Below, one piece after another: positions 1 to 7,825 of a stretch of DNA of 64,000 nt. This DNA comes from Pseudomonas fluorescens (lineage in GTDB: Bacteria; Pseudomonadota; Gammaproteobacteria; Pseudomonadales; Pseudomonadaceae), in contig NZ_CABVHY010000002.1 in assembly GCF_902497875.1 (NCBI RefSeq), forward strand, positions 124,001 to 188,000. Reading direction: 5' to 3'. The notes beneath the pieces are model-generated. The model ran no database searches and was not told where the DNA came from. It saw only the letters and a program-made list of their open reading frames with translations. The position numbers and the translations under genes were made by a program. Positions within the stretch are counted from its first letter, which is position 1, and every line of letters begins with the position of its first letter.

Positions 1-1899
1 AACTGCAACCTGCAGCGCCTGGACGGGCCAGTACGCGGCAACGCCAAAGTGATCCAGGAGTTCGAAAGCCTGTACCGGGCGGCCGGCTGGAATGTCATCA
101 AAGTGATCTGGGGCGGCGGCTGGGATGCCCTGCTGGATAAGGACAAAAGCGGCCTGCTGCGCCAGCGCATGATGGAGTGCGTCGACGGCGAATATCAGAA
201 CTACAAATCCCAGAACGGTGCTTACGTACGCGAGCACTTCTTTGGCAAATACCCCAAGTTGCTGGAGCAGGTCAGCGACATGACTGACGAAGAAATCTGG
301 AAGCTTTCCCGCGGCGGCCACGACCCCGAAAAAGTCTACAACGCTTATGCGGCTGCCATGCGCCACAGCGGTGGACCGACCGTCATTCTGGCCAAGACCG
401 TCAAGGGTTTTGGCATGGGTGAAGCCGGCGAAGGCCAGAACATCAATCACCAACTGAAGAAGATGGGCGAGGATGCGATCAGGGCCTTCCGCGATCGTTT
501 TTCGCTGGAAATCACTGACGAACAATTGGGTGAGATGCCCTACCTCAAGCCTGCCGCGGACAGTGTCGAAGCGCGCTACCTGCAGGCCAGGCGCACCCAG
601 CTGGGGGGTTACATTCCAGAACGAATCAGTCTGGCAGAGCCGTTGCAGATCCCACCGTTGTCGACTCTAAGTACCCAGCTCAAAGGTACCGGCGAGCGCG
701 AGATTTCCACCACCATGGCCTTCGTGCGGATCCTTGGGACGCTGCTCAAGGACCCGAATATCGGCAAGGTGATCGTGCCCATCGTCCCGGACGAATCACG
801 GACCTTCGGCATGGAAAGCCTGTTTCGCCAAATCGGTATCCACTCCCACGTCGGCCAACTGTATACCCCCCAGGATGCCGGCCAACTCAGCTACTACAAG
901 GAGGCCAGGGACGGTCAGATCATGCAGGAGGGACTGAACGAATCCGGCGCCATCTCCTCGTGGATCGCGGCCAGTACTTCGTATAGCACCCACGGCGTGA
1001 TGACCGTGCCCTTCTACATTTTCTATTCCATGTTCGGCTTCCAGCGCGTCGGCGACCTCGCCTGGGCTGCCGGTGATGCGCGCGCCCGAGGCTTCCTGCT
1101 CGGCGCCACCTCAGGCCGGACCACCCTGATGGGTGAAGGCCTGCAACACGACGATGGCCACAGCCACGTGCTGTCTTCGACCGTGCCCTGCTGCGTGTCC
1201 TACGACCCGACCTACGCCTATGAACTGGCCGTGATCATCCAGGACGGCATGCGGCGCATGTACGTCGAGAACGAGGACATCTACTACTACATCACCCTGC
1301 TCAACGAAAACTACGCCCACCCGGACATGCCCGAAGGTGCCGAACCCGGCATTCTCAAAGGCATGTACCGGCTCTCGGCCACGGCCCAACAGACCGAAGG
1401 CAAGCATGTGCAATTGATGGGCTGCGGCTCGATCCTGCTGGAAGTCATCGCCGCCGCGCATCTGCTGGAGACGGATTTTGGCGTCAGCAGTGAGGTCTGG
1501 AGCGTGACCAGCCTGACGGAACTGCGTCGAGAAGGTCAGGAGGTGGAGCGCTGGAACCTGCTGCACCCGCAAGAGACGCCACGAGTCGGCCATGTGGAAA
1601 GTTGCTTGCAGGACAAACAGGGGCCCATGGTGGTCGCGACCGACTACATGAAAATATTCGCCGACCAAATCCGCCCATTCGTCCCCAAACGGCGTTTCGT
1701 CGCGCTGGGCACCGATGGTTTCGGTCAATCGGATACCCGCGAATCACTGCGCAAGTTCTTCGAGGTCGATCGCCACTTTATTGCCGTAGCCGCCTTGAAG
1801 GCCCTGGCCGACGAAGGCACGTTGCCAAGAGAAAAAGTGGCGCAAGCGATTGCCCTTTATGGCATTGATCCGGAGAAACAGAACCCAGCCAAAGTCTGA
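1..1899 (+). CDS. aceE: Pyruvate dehydrogenase E1 component, homodimeric type (5' end missing)
   Basis: Thiamine-diphosphate E1 subunit that decarboxylates pyruvate (or a related 2-oxoacid) and passes the acyl group to a lipoyl E2. The frame is open from base 1 and starts inside the cofactor-binding half at NCNLQRLDGPVRG, a hallmark of AceE. An AceE-type C-terminus (GTDGFGQSDTRESLRKFFEVD) ends at TGA 1897-1899. About 632 residues are present; full AceE proteins are near 880, so roughly the first quarter lies outside. No aceF follows, whereas housekeeping aceE is normally followed by the E2 gene. This may therefore be a paralogue, for example the MdeB-type 2-oxobutyrate dehydrogenase E1 known from P. 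putida. Family certain; substrate and symbol uncertain. Confidence 0.9.
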   Translation, partial: NCNLQRLDGPVRGNAKVIQEFESLYRAAGWNVIKVIWGGGWDALLDKDKSGLLRQRMMECVDGEYQNYKSQNGAYVREHFFGKYPKLLEQVSDMTDEEIWKLSRGGHDPEKVYNAYAAAMRHSGGPTVILAKTVKGFGMGEAGEGQNINHQLKKMGEDAIRAFRDRFSLEITDEQLGEMPYLKPAADSVEARYLQARRTQLGGYIPERISLAEPLQIPPLSTLSTQLKGTGEREISTTMAFVRILGTLLKDPNIGKVIVPIVPDESRTFGMESLFRQIGIHSHVGQLYTPQDAGQLSYYKEARDGQIMQEGLNESGAISSWIAASTSYSTHGVMTVPFYIFYSMFGFQRVGDLAWAAGDARARGFLLGATSGRTTLMGEGLQHDDGHSHVLSSTVPCCVSYDPTYAYELAVIIQDGMRRMYVENEDIYYYITLLNENYAHPDMPEGAEPGILKGMYRLSATAQQTEGKHVQLMGCGSILLEVIAAAHLLETDFGVSSEVWSVTSLTELRREGQEVERWNLLHPQETPRVGHVESCLQDKQGPMVVATDYMKIFADQIRPFVPKRRFVALGTDGFGQSDTRESLRKFFEVDRHFIAVAALKALADEGTLPREKVAQAIALYGIDPEKQNPAKV

Positions 1900-2088
1900 T
1901 TGTGCGCACCGCCGCGCCAGGTATGGGTGAGGCGGCGTTCGGCCAGGAGCTGCCGGTGGTCGTCGCATGTCGCTTGTCGCCGGCGTTTGGCTAAGCTCAA
2001 CACATCGGGACGAACTGAAACCTGAGTGATACCGGCCATCAGCGAGTCTGGATTGGCATTAAAACGGCAACTCACAAAGGAGATGATT

Positions 2089-2379
2089 ATGTATGCGGTT
2101 ATAAGAACCTACTTGGGTACTGGAGCAAAGCAGCTTTTCGATGTCCTGGAACAGCGCAACGCCGACGTCGAGGCGGCCCTGCGCAAAGTGTCTGGTCTCG
2201 TAAGCTACACACTGCTGAATACGGGTGATGGCGGTATATCGGTGACTGTTTGCACGGACAAGGCCGGCACCGATGAGAGCTCGAAAGTCGCGCGCGACTG
2301 GATTCAGCAAAACGCCTCGAATATCCAGGCGAAACCGCCGGTCATCACGGAAGGTCCAGTCATTGTGCAGATCAATTAA
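2089..2379 (+). CDS. Small conserved protein, possible dimeric alpha/beta-barrel fold
   Basis: A 96-residue protein starting MYAVIRTYLGTGAKQLFD. I chose ATG 2089 because AGGAG at 2078-2082 lies six bases upstream; ATG 2083 is too close and a longer reading from 2026 lacks a ribosome site. There is no signal peptide or membrane segment. The pattern of an N-terminal strand, a helix, then VSGLVSYTLLNTGDGGISVTVC suggests the ferredoxin-like fold of antibiotic-biosynthesis-monooxygenase/GYD-type proteins, which is inference. Similar small proteins are common in Pseudomonas, but I know of no function. It follows the E1 gene after 189 bases and ends at a strong terminator. Confidence 0.8.
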   Translation: MYAVIRTYLGTGAKQLFDVLEQRNADVEAALRKVSGLVSYTLLNTGDGGISVTVCTDKAGTDESSKVARDWIQQNASNIQAKPPVITEGPVIVQIN

Positions 2380-2390
2380 CGCGCCCTTCT

Positions 2391-2431
2391 GAAAAAACAG
2401 CCGAAGCCCCTGAAGGCTTCGACTGCTTTTA
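2391..2431. terminator. Bidirectional rho-independent terminator
   Basis: Stem CGAAGCC/GGCTTCG (2402-2408 with 2415-2421) has a six-base loop, an A-run on the left and CTGCTTTT on the right. It can serve both the small gene ending at 2379 and the convergent MFS gene ending at 2461. Confidence 0.8.
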
Positions 2432-2460
2432 AAGACCTGCTCTCAAAAATTCGAGAGTGC

Positions 2461-3807
2461 CTAGGTATTGCTCACAACCCCGTGTGCACGGCCCTGATTG
2501 ACCCGCAGTTGAACCTTCGGTTCGCGCAACGTCCAGAGCAGATAGACCCCCACCAGCCCCGCCGCCGACAGTGACAACATCCCGGCACGGGGATCGGTGA
2601 ACCAGACCTCCATATTGGCTTTGAGCATTGGCGCAACGAAGCCACCGATATTTCCCATAGAACCAATCAAAGCAATACCGCCTGCAGCGGCGACCCCTCC
2701 CAGGTAACTGGTCGGCAGTGTCCAGAACAACGGTTGAACGCTCACGAAACCGGCGGCTGCAAAGCAGAAGGCCAGCAATACCGGAGCAAAGCTATTGAGC
2801 AATGCCGAGGCGGCAATACCCAGCGCGGCCATGCCCAGCATGCACATCGCCATCTTCAGGTGCGCCCCATGCCGGTCGGCGTAGCGTGTCACAAAATACA
2901 TGGCGATGGCGGCGCACAGCCATGGCACCGAAATGAACATGCCCACCTTGAAACCGACGGTGGTACCCAGCAACTCGGCGATTCGCGTCGGCAGATAAAA
3001 GATGACCCCGTACACACTGACCTGAACGCTGAAGTAGATCAGGATGAACTTCAGCACTCGCTTGTTGCGCACCAGACCCAGCAGGCTGCTCGGTCCATTG
3101 GCCAGCTTGAGCTTGTCTTCAGCCTGGAGCTCCTGGCTCAGGGCGGCCTTCTCCTCACGGGTCAGCCAGTTGGCGTCCTGTGGCTTACTCTTGAGATAGA
3201 ACAGCGCAATGATCCCGACGATGACCGCAGCCAGGCCTTCCACCAGAAACATCCATTGCCAGTTGGTCAGGCCAAACATGTCATGCATTTCCAACAACCA
3301 ACCCGACAACGGGCTGCCTACCATCAAGGCCAATGGCAGGCCGAAATAGTAGATCCCGATGGCCTGACCGCGACGTTTAGCCGGGAACCAGTAGGTCAGG
3401 TACAGGATGACACCTGGAGAAAAGCCCGCTTCGGCCACTCCGAGCAGAAAACGCAGCACATAAAACGTCGTTTCATCCCGCGTGAACATCATGGCCGCAG
3501 ACACCAGCCCCCAGGTGATCATGATCCGGCTCAGCCAGACTCGCGCGCCGACCCGGTGCAACATAAGGTTGCTGGGGACTTCGAAGATTGCATAACCAAT
3601 GAAGAAAATGCCTGCCCCCAAGGCGAAGGCCGCATTGCTCAAGCCGATATCGGTTTGCAGCGCCGCCTTGGCGAAGCCGACGTTGGAACGATCAATCATC
3701 GCCAGGGCGAACATCAAGGCGAGGAATGGCAACAACTTCCATCGACACTTGGCGATGGCGCTCTCAATAGCTGCCGCGTGGTCCGATCTCGTTGCATTTC
3801 TGGTCAT
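2461..3807 (-). CDS. MFS transporter, anion:cation symporter (phthalate/hexuronate-type) family
   Basis: A 448-residue inner-membrane transporter. After a short cytoplasmic N-terminus comes the family signature LALMFALAMIDRSNVGFAKAA, then about twelve hydrophobic segments with a charged central loop (near residues 205-235). The motif DRSNVGFA and FEVPSNLMLHRVGAR are typical of ACS-family carriers that import organic anions with protons (glucarate, phthalate, tartrate and similar). The substrate cannot be read from the sequence. It is divergent from the LysR gene at 4117, so that regulator probably controls it. Start ATG 3807 is preceded by a weak AAGGCG ribosome site. Confidence 0.9.
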   Translation of the reverse strand: MTRNATRSDHAAAIESAIAKCRWKLLPFLALMFALAMIDRSNVGFAKAALQTDIGLSNAAFALGAGIFFIGYAIFEVPSNLMLHRVGARVWLSRIMITWGLVSAAMMFTRDETTFYVLRFLLGVAEAGFSPGVILYLTYWFPAKRRGQAIGIYYFGLPLALMVGSPLSGWLLEMHDMFGLTNWQWMFLVEGLAAVIVGIIALFYLKSKPQDANWLTREEKAALSQELQAEDKLKLANGPSSLLGLVRNKRVLKFILIYFSVQVSVYGVIFYLPTRIAELLGTTVGFKVGMFISVPWLCAAIAMYFVTRYADRHGAHLKMAMCMLGMAALGIAASALLNSFAPVLLAFCFAAAGFVSVQPLFWTLPTSYLGGVAAAGGIALIGSMGNIGGFVAPMLKANMEVWFTDPRAGMLSLSAAGLVGVYLLWTLREPKVQLRVNQGRAHGVVSNT

Positions 3808-3878
3808 GATTTGCGCCTTATTATTAGATGTCCAGCGACCACTGTTTTCTATCTACCAGGAACCTCCGGCAGGCGCCC

Positions 3879-4007
3879 GTAGCAGCTGCCGAAGGCTGCG
3901 TTCGGCTGCGAAGCAGTCGTAAATCATGCACCACGGTTAACTAGCCGCAGTGCCTGATTTCACGACCGCTGCGCGGCCGAACGCAGCCTTCGCCAGCTGC
4001 TACGGGG
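3879..4007. repeat. REP pair (inverted BIME), GTAGCAGCTGCCGAAGGC family
   Basis: Left unit GTAGCAGCTGCCGAAGGCTG followed by CGTTCGGCTGCGAAGCAGTCGT, and a right unit in reverse orientation ending in CAGCTGCTACGGGG. The pair lies between the divergent MFS and LysR genes, next to the LysR-side control region. The same family recurs at 13545-13687. Confidence 0.85.
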
Positions 4008-4079
4008 AAGTCACTACGTTGACGACTGGGCAAAACTAGTGGATCTGATTGATAAATCCCAATGACATATATTCAGCGT

Positions 4080-4100
4080 TTGATATCGTTCCGTTATCAA
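4080..4100. promoter_or_regulatory. Candidate LysR operator, inverted repeat TTGATA-N9-TATCAA
   Basis: Perfect six-base arms at 4080-4085 and 4095-4100, placed 16 bases before the LysR gene at 4117 and upstream of the divergent MFS gene. The position and symmetry fit an autoregulatory LysR site, but binding is inferred only. Confidence 0.4.
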
Positions 4101-4116
4101 CCAGCGTGAGCGCCTC

Positions 4117-5076
4117 ATGAAAAACGACGATATTTCATTCACCAGCGTCAGCAAGTGGTTGAAGATCAAGCATCTGACGCTGATCGATACCTTGGCCAAG
4201 ACCCGCAACATGCACACCACCGCCGACCTGATGAATCTGACCCAGCCAGCCATCAGCAAGATGCTGCGCGACATCGAGCTGTTGCTGGGTTTCGCTTTGT
4301 TCGAACGACAAACCCGCACCATGGCGTTGACCGAATTGGGCGAGTTCGTGGTCCGCTATGCCCGGATAACCCTGGACGACACACAATCATTCGTCGATCA
4401 GCTCAATAAACTGCGCAAAGGCGGACATGGTCATTTAAAGGTCGGCGCGATTTTCGCGGCGACCGCAGTCGTGCTGCCCGAGGCCATCACCAGGATCAAG
4501 CTGGACCGGCCGATGCTGTCCATCGAAGTGATAGAGCAAACCAGTAATCAACTGCTGGAAATGCTCGAGCATAAAAAGCTCGACTTGATCATTGCCCGCT
4601 TCACGGATGAACGTTTTCAGCAACCGTTCGAATTTCGTGCGCTAGGGCCTGAGCCCTTCTGCCTGGTGGTCAACAGTCGCCATCCCCTCGTGCAGTTCGA
4701 TGAGGTAGCGACCGAGCAACTCAGCGATTGGCCGTGGGTCATGTACCCCTTCAATACCCCCATACGTCGACGGATGGAAAGTGCCTTCGCCGAGTTCGAT
4801 ATGGTCACGCCCACCAACACGGTCGAGACCATCTCGATGCCGACCTTCCTGCAACTGCTGCAATCGGGACCGATGCTCGCCATGTTGCCCGAGTCCATGG
4901 TCCAGTCGCAGGTCCAGAGCGGTTTGCTGAAAATACTCAACACGCCGTTCAAGGTAGAACCTCAGGACTACGGCATCATCACGCGCAAGGACGAACCGCT
5001 GACCGAAGCCGCCCGGGAGTTTGCCGATACCTTGCTGGAGTTCGCCAGGCTGCGGCGCGAAGCGGGCGATCGCTGA
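4117..5076 (+). CDS. LysR-family transcriptional regulator
   Basis: A 319-residue regulator. The winged-helix DNA-binding domain lies near residues 17-75 (IKHLTLIDTLAKTRNMHTTADLMNLTQPAISKMLRDIE), followed by a periplasmic-binding-protein-like effector domain to about residue 310. It is divergent from the MFS transporter at 2461-3807, the usual arrangement when a LysR protein activates its target in response to the imported substrate. The effector is not identifiable. The TTGATA-N9-TATCAA palindrome at 4080 is a candidate site. The gene ends about 100 bases before the convergent glycine-rich gene. Confidence 0.92.
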   Translation: MKNDDISFTSVSKWLKIKHLTLIDTLAKTRNMHTTADLMNLTQPAISKMLRDIELLLGFALFERQTRTMALTELGEFVVRYARITLDDTQSFVDQLNKLRKGGHGHLKVGAIFAATAVVLPEAITRIKLDRPMLSIEVIEQTSNQLLEMLEHKKLDLIIARFTDERFQQPFEFRALGPEPFCLVVNSRHPLVQFDEVATEQLSDWPWVMYPFNTPIRRRMESAFAEFDMVTPTNTVETISMPTFLQLLQSGPMLAMLPESMVQSQVQSGLLKILNTPFKVEPQDYGIITRKDEPLTEAAREFADTLLEFARLRREAGDR

Positions 5077-5183
5077 GGCGCAGGGCTGGATGCTTTAAGG
5101 CGTCACGCAATTCGTAGGGGGACTGCGTTGAGCCTGAGGTCCCTTAACTGGCCAGCATTGGCACCGGCCAGTCAAACCAACCG

Positions 5184-5678
5184 TCAGCGGTCGTTCTTGG
5201 TACTCGAGTCGCCAGCGTTACGCAGGCCCTTGGTATTGTGATCGCCTGGCGTGGTGCGAGAGATCGCAGTCGCCTTGGTCAACCCGCGGGTATCTCTGTC
5301 ATGGGCCACGGCGGATGTCACCGAACCATGACCATTGTCATCATTGCGCGTACTGCCGTAATGGTTGCCGCTGTCGCCTCTATCCCGGACGGCTTTCCCG
5401 GCATGGTCGCTACTTTGCCCCTTGCCAATACCATTCCCGGCGGAGCCACCGGAATGACCAGCGCCACCGCCATTACCGCCACCGTGACCACCCCCATTAC
5501 CGCCGCCATTGCCACCACCGTGGCCACCACCACCACCACCACCACCACCACCACCGCCACCACCGTTGCCGGCCTGAGCAGAGGAGATGAGCGATAGCTC
5601 ACCTGGCAGCATGGCTGTCCCTGCAAGCATCAGGGCGCAAACAGCAACAACCATCAAATTTTTCTTTCTTATAAACAT
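5184..5678 (-). CDS. Glycine-rich exported protein
   Basis: A 164-residue protein with a signal peptide (MFIRKKNLMVVAVCALMLAG..., predicted cleavage after SAQA). A glycine run and Gly-His/Gly-Asn repeats follow, up to about residue 90, and then a polar, charged tail (GKAVRDRGDSGNHYGSTRNDD). I moved the start to ATG 5678 because GGGAGG lies just upstream; the longer reading adds 24 residues with no ribosome site. No catalytic domain is visible. It may be an envelope structural or adhesive protein, and the His/Gly repeats could bind metal, but both are guesses. It is divergent from the CigR-like gene at 5855, another small exported glycine/asparagine-rich protein. Confidence 0.75.
   Translation of the reverse strand: MFIRKKNLMVVAVCALMLAGTAMLPGELSLISSAQAGNGGGGGGGGGGGGGGHGGGNGGGNGGGHGGGNGGGAGHSGGSAGNGIGKGQSSDHAGKAVRDRGDSGNHYGSTRNDDNGHGSVTSAVAHDRDTRGLTKATAISRTTPGDHNTKGLRNAGDSSTKNDR
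5524..5556. repeat. CAC triplet microsatellite inside the glycine-rich gene
   Basis: About eleven uninterrupted CAC triplets, encoding the polyglycine run on the minus strand. Changes in copy number would keep the frame and change only the length of the glycine tract. Confidence 0.8.
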
Positions 5679-5854
5679 GATGCCTCCCGGCGATTGGATT
5701 CCACCCTCATCAGACACGGACCTTGAATTTAGGTTCTCGCCCCCCTGCACAAAGGTTTCCCGGCGTTAAACCCAGCCGCTACTCAGGAACTTAAGGCTTG
5801 GCCATAATCTAATGGCATGCGGGGCACGCCCCCTCCTCCAGAGGCATCTACGTC

Positions 5855-6334
5855 ATGTCGAATATTCGTCTGTTAGTCGCCACGTTCACCACCGCAGCAT
5901 TGCTCGCCGGTTCACCCGCGCTGCTTGCCGATCCAGGCAATGGCAAAGGTAACCCCCATGCCAATCAGAACCAGCAAGGCAATAGCGGCAACAAGGGCAT
6001 CCCGAACGGCGCAAACGCCAAACAGGGGCAAGGAAAGCAGGGCGATAGCGGTTGGGATCGTGGCCCGTCTATCGATGTGGGCGGGATCCGGGTCATCCTT
6101 GGCGATAATCGACAATACTGGGGCAGCGCCCAACCCCTTCCACCGGGCATCCAAAAAAACCTCGCGCGCGGCAAACCGCTGCCGCCCGGCATTGCAAAAA
6201 AGCTCGATGGCCGGCTGATCGGACGCCTGCCTCACTATGACGGGTACGAATGGCTCCAGGCCGGCACCGACGTGATCCTGGCAGCCGTCGCGACAGGGAT
6301 CATCTACGAAGTCCTGCATGACGTACTCCACTGA
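5855..6334 (+). CDS. CigR-like exported protein (RcnB/CigR type)
   Basis: A 159-residue protein with a signal peptide (MSNIRLLVATFTTAALLAGSPALLA|DPGN) and a low-complexity Gly/Asn/Gln/Lys stretch up to about residue 65. A conserved C-terminus follows: repeated LPPGIxK motifs (QPLPPGIQKNLARGKPLPPGI), then DGYEWLQAGTDVILAAVATGIIYEVLHDVL, whose last 25 residues form a hydrophobic helix. This matches the CigR family, named for a Salmonella anti-virulence effector; the role in Pseudomonas is unknown. The LPPGI/GYEW layout is shared with RcnB-type periplasmic proteins. A strong terminator follows at 6350. Confidence 0.8.
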   Translation: MSNIRLLVATFTTAALLAGSPALLADPGNGKGNPHANQNQQGNSGNKGIPNGANAKQGQGKQGDSGWDRGPSIDVGGIRVILGDNRQYWGSAQPLPPGIQKNLARGKPLPPGIAKKLDGRLIGRLPHYDGYEWLQAGTDVILAAVATGIIYEVLHDVLH

Positions 6335-6349
6335 CAAAGACAGCTCGCA

Positions 6350-6380
6350 AAGGCCGGGACAGCACCCCGGCCTTTTGCCT
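6350..6380 (+). terminator. Rho-independent terminator
   Basis: AAGGCCGGG at 6350-6358 pairs with CCCGGCCTT, followed by a short T-run (CCTTTTGCC). It lies 16 bases after the CigR-like gene. Confidence 0.8.
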
Positions 6381-6440
6381 GAACAAACAATGAGCGTCTT
6401 GCGCTGAACGCGGCCAAAAAACAACCTTGAGAGGCTGGTA

Positions 6441-6830
6441 GTGATCAATACTGCAGTGAACCGACTGCGCCACTGGGCCCGCGTCATAAAGCGGCAAATC
6501 ATGGTCCTATGGTTCAGCTGCCGAAACCCGAAAACCCCGCTGCTGCCCAAACTATTGGCGCTGTGCGTGGTGGGCTATGCCCTCAGCCCCATAGACCTCA
6601 TCCCCGATTTCATCCCGGTACTCGGACTGCTCGACGACGCAATCCTGCTGCCGCTGGGCATACTGCTGGTGATGCGCTTCATCCCGCAAAACGTCCTCGA
6701 CATCTCCCGCGCCCGAGCCCAGGACTGGGAAAGAAATCACGAGCCCTGGCCCGTCAGCAAAGTCGCTGCTGTAGTCGTCATCCTGCTATGGAGCGCCGCC
6801 CTGTTCGCCCTATGGCAATACCTCGCGTAG
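6441..6830 (+). CDS. YkvA family (DUF1232) small membrane protein
   Basis: A 129-residue protein with two or three hydrophobic segments. The DUF1232 signature is clear: PKLLALCVVGYALSPIDLIPDFIPVLGLLDD (near residues 35-66). A C-terminal membrane helix (VAAVVVILLWSAALFALW) follows. Biochemical function is unknown for the family. The start is GTG 6441 with AGAGG upstream. The stop codon TAG (6828-6830) lies inside a REP element (GTAGGAGC...), so the extreme C-terminus was probably set by REP insertion. Confidence 0.85.
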   Translation: MINTAVNRLRHWARVIKRQIMVLWFSCRNPKTPLLPKLLALCVVGYALSPIDLIPDFIPVLGLLDDAILLPLGILLVMRFIPQNVLDISRARAQDWERNHEPWPVSKVAAVVVILLWSAALFALWQYLA

Positions 6831-6861
6831 GAGCTGCCGCAGGCTGCGATCTTTTGATCTT
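6827..6861 (+). repeat. REP element, GTAGGAGCTGCCGCAGGC family
   Basis: GTAGGAGCTGCCGCAGGCTG then CGATCTTTTGATCTT. Overlaps the stop codon of the YkvA gene. A direct copy lies at 6941-6976. Confidence 0.85.
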
Positions 6862-6940
6862 AAAACCCCCACCCCACATCAATCCATAAAGTGCCGGCAG
6901 CTCGCGCTATGGAAACCACTCGCCCAAACCACACATCCCC

Positions 6941-6976
6941 CGTAGGAGCTGCCGCAGGCTGCGATCTTTTGATCTT
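6941..6976 (+). repeat. REP element, direct copy of 6827-6861
   Basis: Same 35-base unit in the same orientation, 114 bases downstream. The two copies are separated by unrelated AT/CA-rich DNA with no gene. The rest of the gap up to 7110 holds nothing recognisable. Confidence 0.85.
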
Positions 6977-7111
6977 GAATATCCTCAACCCGCATCACTT
7001 CCCCACTGACTACACCAACTTGCGCCACTGCCTACAATTCCCCCAGAATCCCCCCGCTTGTACGCCTTGCCCCACGCCACTAAGGTTCTCCAGTCGCTGC
7101 CCATCAGCGAT

Positions 7112-7288
7112 CGGGTTTAGTAGCCCGGGGTTAACAAGGCGTTACGCTCCACTCAGTCAGGTATTCCCTATCCTGCACTTGATGGTGGCTGTGCGCAGGG
7201 CGCTTCGGCGCGCCGGCTTCTTGTTTCCCCGGTCTACTAACCTGCGTACAGCCGCCACCCCTTCGTTTAGTAGCGAATCGGTGGCGGC
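7112..7288 (+). promoter_or_regulatory. Structured leader with two identical-loop hairpins upstream of the DUF6124-type gene
   Basis: Hairpin A (CGGG-TTTAGTAG-CCCG, 7112-7127) and hairpin B (7251-7288, arms GCCGCCACC/GGTGGCGGC plus TTCG/CGAA) both display the loop TTTAGTAG. Between them lies CTACTAA (7234-7240), complementary to the loops. A third hairpin M pairs 7184-7199 with 7241-7259 around a UUCG-capped stem (7200-7211). M and B share 7251-7259, so they exclude each other. Bases 7117-7130 can also pair with 7227-7240 (13 of 14). The ribosome site AAGGA (7296-7300) follows hairpin B at once. This looks like a regulatory RNA leader; the regulated gene and signal are inferred. Confidence 0.6.
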
Positions 7289-7309
7289 CCCACTCAAGGA
7301 AGCAAGAGA

Positions 7310-7681
7310 ATGTTCAAAGTAACCCCAAACCCACCCGAAACCCCAAACGTCTCACCCTACGAATCCCTCGATTCGAAAAAGCTCCACGCAGCCGCCTACC
7401 GAGCCCTCGATCACTACCTGCCCCCACCACCATCAAACAAACCGCGCCCCAACGACCAACGCCCCAACCAATTCTTCACCGTCGCCCCAGACATCAACCC
7501 CGAAGCCTTGCTGGCCCACACCTACGAAACCTTCTGCTCGGCCAGCACCCTGACCCTGGATCTGTCCGATGACCTGGAAGGTAAACAGCGCAACCTCGCC
7601 CTGGCGATTTATAGCCTGATGGAGTTGGGGTTGTTGTTGATTGAAAAGACGCTGGATCGCGAGCAGCCGGTGAAGGTGTAG
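7310..7681 (+). CDS. DUF6124-type protein
   Basis: A 123-residue soluble protein. The N-terminus (MFKVTPNPPETPNVSPYESLDSKKL) is proline-rich and resembles a family of small proteins found in multiple copies in fluorescent pseudomonads, which I recall as DUF6124. The C-terminal half (PEALLAHTYETFCSASTLTLDLSDDLEGKQRNLALAIYSLMELGLLLIEK) is predicted helical. No enzymatic motif is visible and function is unknown. The start ATG 7310 has AAGGA nine bases upstream. It sits directly behind the structured leader at 7112-7288, which suggests post-transcriptional control. Confidence 0.8.
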   Translation: MFKVTPNPPETPNVSPYESLDSKKLHAAAYRALDHYLPPPPSNKPRPNDQRPNQFFTVAPDINPEALLAHTYETFCSASTLTLDLSDDLEGKQRNLALAIYSLMELGLLLIEKTLDREQPVKV

Positions 7682-7825
7682 GCAGAAAAAGTGCCCGTCG
7701 TCATAAGGCAATAAGGCGCCGGGCGCTGATCACGATTATTGGTCCACTAACGCCACACAACAAACCCCGCGCCCACCTGCGGTATGATCCCCGGCTCTGT
7801 TTTGCGCAAAGAGCCTTGAACCTGG

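Noticed and set aside
2734..3882. Plus-strand open frame of 382 codons opposite the MFS transporter
   Set aside because: Antisense shadow of a clear twelve-helix transporter; the translated sequence is very rich in Gln/His and has no domain.
5147..5172. ACTGGCC/GGCCAGT hairpin between the LysR and glycine-rich genes as a terminator
   Set aside because: Stem is perfect, but there is no T-tract on either strand.
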